The notes below the pieces were generated by a model. The model did no database searches. It saw nothing but the letters and a program-made list of their open reading frames with translations, and was not told the origin of the DNA. Shown in pieces: positions 13,925 to 14,482 of a stretch of DNA of 14,482 nucleotides. The position numbers and the translations under genes are program-made. Numbering within the stretch: the first letter of the stretch is position 1; every line of letters begins with the position of its first letter. Source of the stretch: Dehalococcoidia bacterium (GTDB taxonomy: Bacteria; Chloroflexota; Dehalococcoidia; GIF9; AB-539-J10); the NCBI GenBank assembly GCA_029857995.1, contig JAOUFZ010000019.1, forward strand, positions 1 through 14,482. The letters are read 5' to 3'.

Positions 13925-14218
13925 ATGGAACAAAGGGATATGCATGTAATAGGCAGGTGTTTTGGCACTGCTGTGCTCGGGCCCCGAGGGCAGTTGGTAA
14001 TTCCCGTGGAAGCCCGAAAAGAACTTGGCATAGATACTGGCAATAAATTTCTGGTTTTCTGTCATTTTGAGGGGTTGGGGCTTATCCTTATCAAGGTTGA
14101 GGCAGCAGAAAAAGTGCTTAACATCATAAGCAGCCGGCTTGACGAGGTTGCCAAATTGGTCAAGGAAAGTAAGGCAACCGATGTTGGAATAAAGGGAGAA
14201 GGCAATCGAAGTGAGTGA
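13925..14218 (+). CDS. AbrB/MazE/SpoVT-family DNA-binding protein
   Basis: A 97-residue protein with an N-terminal swapped-hairpin AbrB domain (about residues 11-57), recognised from GPRGQLVIPVEARKELGIDTGNKFLVF; such proteins bind DNA as dimers or tetramers. A helical C-terminal part (about 59-83, AAEKVLNIISSRLDEVAKLV) probably aids oligomerisation, and the end is polar. The frame opens at 13904, but the ATG at 13925 is chosen because AGGAGGTGAG lies directly before it. It may be an antitoxin-type or autoregulatory repressor; no toxin gene is adjacent, which favours a regulator. Its own promoter faces that of rsmG, and the next gene downstream, 99 bases away, encodes an efflux membrane fusion protein that it may control. 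Confidence 0.88.
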   Translation: MEQRDMHVIGRCFGTAVLGPRGQLVIPVEARKELGIDTGNKFLVFCHFEGLGLILIKVEAAEKVLNIISSRLDEVAKLVKESKATDVGIKGEGNRSE

Positions 14219-14247
14219 CGCGATCAGGATACATAGTCCGTTATTTT

Positions 14248-14278
14248 TTGCCAGACACTGTAGGATTGCTGTTATAAT
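14248..14278 (+). promoter_or_regulatory. Promoter of the membrane fusion protein gene
   Basis: A perfect TATAAT (14273-14278) is preceded by TTGCCA (14248-14253, 5 of 6) with a rather long 19-base spacer. It would start transcription near 14285, about 33 bases before the ATG, so this gene can be expressed apart from the AbrB-family gene. Confidence 0.45.
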
Positions 14279-14317
14279 GAATGGTTTGTCTAAATACAGA
14301 AGGGTGTATAAAGGAAA

Positions 14318-14482
14318 ATGAAAAAAAGGTTAGCAATAATAATAACAATCTGTGTGGTTGTCGTTGGTATAGTACTGGGTGTCGTACTTACCAGAGGCAC
14401 CAGCTCCCAATCTACGCTGACGACTGTTAACGTTACCCGAGGCGATATAGTGAAAACCGTTTTAGTGGACGGCAGTTTAGTA
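14318..14482 (+). CDS. Membrane fusion (HlyD-type) subunit of an efflux system, N-terminal part
   Basis: Only the first 55 codons are present, since the gene runs off the right edge. The ATG at 14318-14320 has AAGGA four bases upstream. The protein starts with a basic MKKR and a single hydrophobic segment (about residues 5-24) typical of a membrane anchor or signal, then a Thr/Ser-rich linker and VNVTRGDIVKTVLVDGSLV, the conserved start of the lipoyl-like domain of periplasmic adaptor or membrane fusion proteins. These usually pair with a MacB-type ABC transporter or an RND pump, neither visible here; in a single-membrane bacterium the ABC type is more likely. The neighbouring AbrB-family gene is a candidate regulator. 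Family call is good, transporter type open. Confidence 0.75.
   Translation, partial: MKKRLAIIITICVVVVGIVLGVVLTRGTSSQSTLTTVNVTRGDIVKTVLVDGSLV

Overview
The window looks like a chromosomal segment from an uncultured Chloroflexota bacterium, most likely Dehalococcoidia or a close relative. This is inferred from protein character, the mix of ATG/GTG/TTG starts with AGGAGGT-type ribosome binding sites, and the many short palindromic repeats between housekeeping genes. There is no rRNA, tRNA, CRISPR array or intact mobile element. Nearly every base fits a conventional bacterial layout.

Layout. On the + strand at the left are the 3' end of lysS (lysyl-tRNA synthetase), serS (seryl-tRNA synthetase) and a DUF169 gene. 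Facing them on the - strand is an 813-residue membrane protein with a spermidine-synthase-like domain between two membrane halves (2802-5243). Next is a 435-base gap (5244-5678) with a promoter for that gene, the start of a decayed serine recombinase, and a palindromic MITE-like repeat. From 10915 down to 5679 runs a long - strand gene series: pdxS, a SpoIIIAA/Ycf45-like AAA ATPase, tmk, mnmA, rnhB, yraN. These serve vitamin B6, dTTP supply, tRNA thiolation, RNA/DNA hybrid removal and a predicted nuclease-fold protein. To its right, also on the - strand, are rsmG, a 61-residue coiled-coil protein, a six-hairpin ('prenyltransferase-like') protein and a class I methyltransferase. At the far right, on the + strand, are an AbrB/SpoVT-type regulator and the first 55 codons of a membrane fusion protein of an efflux system.

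How the genes relate. The pdxS series has tight spacing (24 nt pdxS-ATPase, 3 nt ATPase-tmk, 24 nt rnhB-yraN) and starts from a strong promoter lying so close to the pdxS ATG that its mRNA is probably leaderless. rsmG and the coiled-coil gene are 2 nt apart, with the second gene's ribosome site inside the end of rsmG. rsmG and the AbrB gene are divergent. Their predicted promoters share the 10-mer GATAAATCAT next to or overlapping the -10 box, and in the rsmG promoter it forms part of a palindrome filling the -35/-10 spacer, so one regulator could control both.

No clearly new multi-gene system stands out. The best candidates for a second look are the six-hairpin/methyltransferase pair, the membrane-embedded spermidine-synthase-like protein lacking the usual catalytic aspartates, the shared operator-like motif, and a repeat that supplies the ribosome site of yraN and runs into the 3' end of rnhB.
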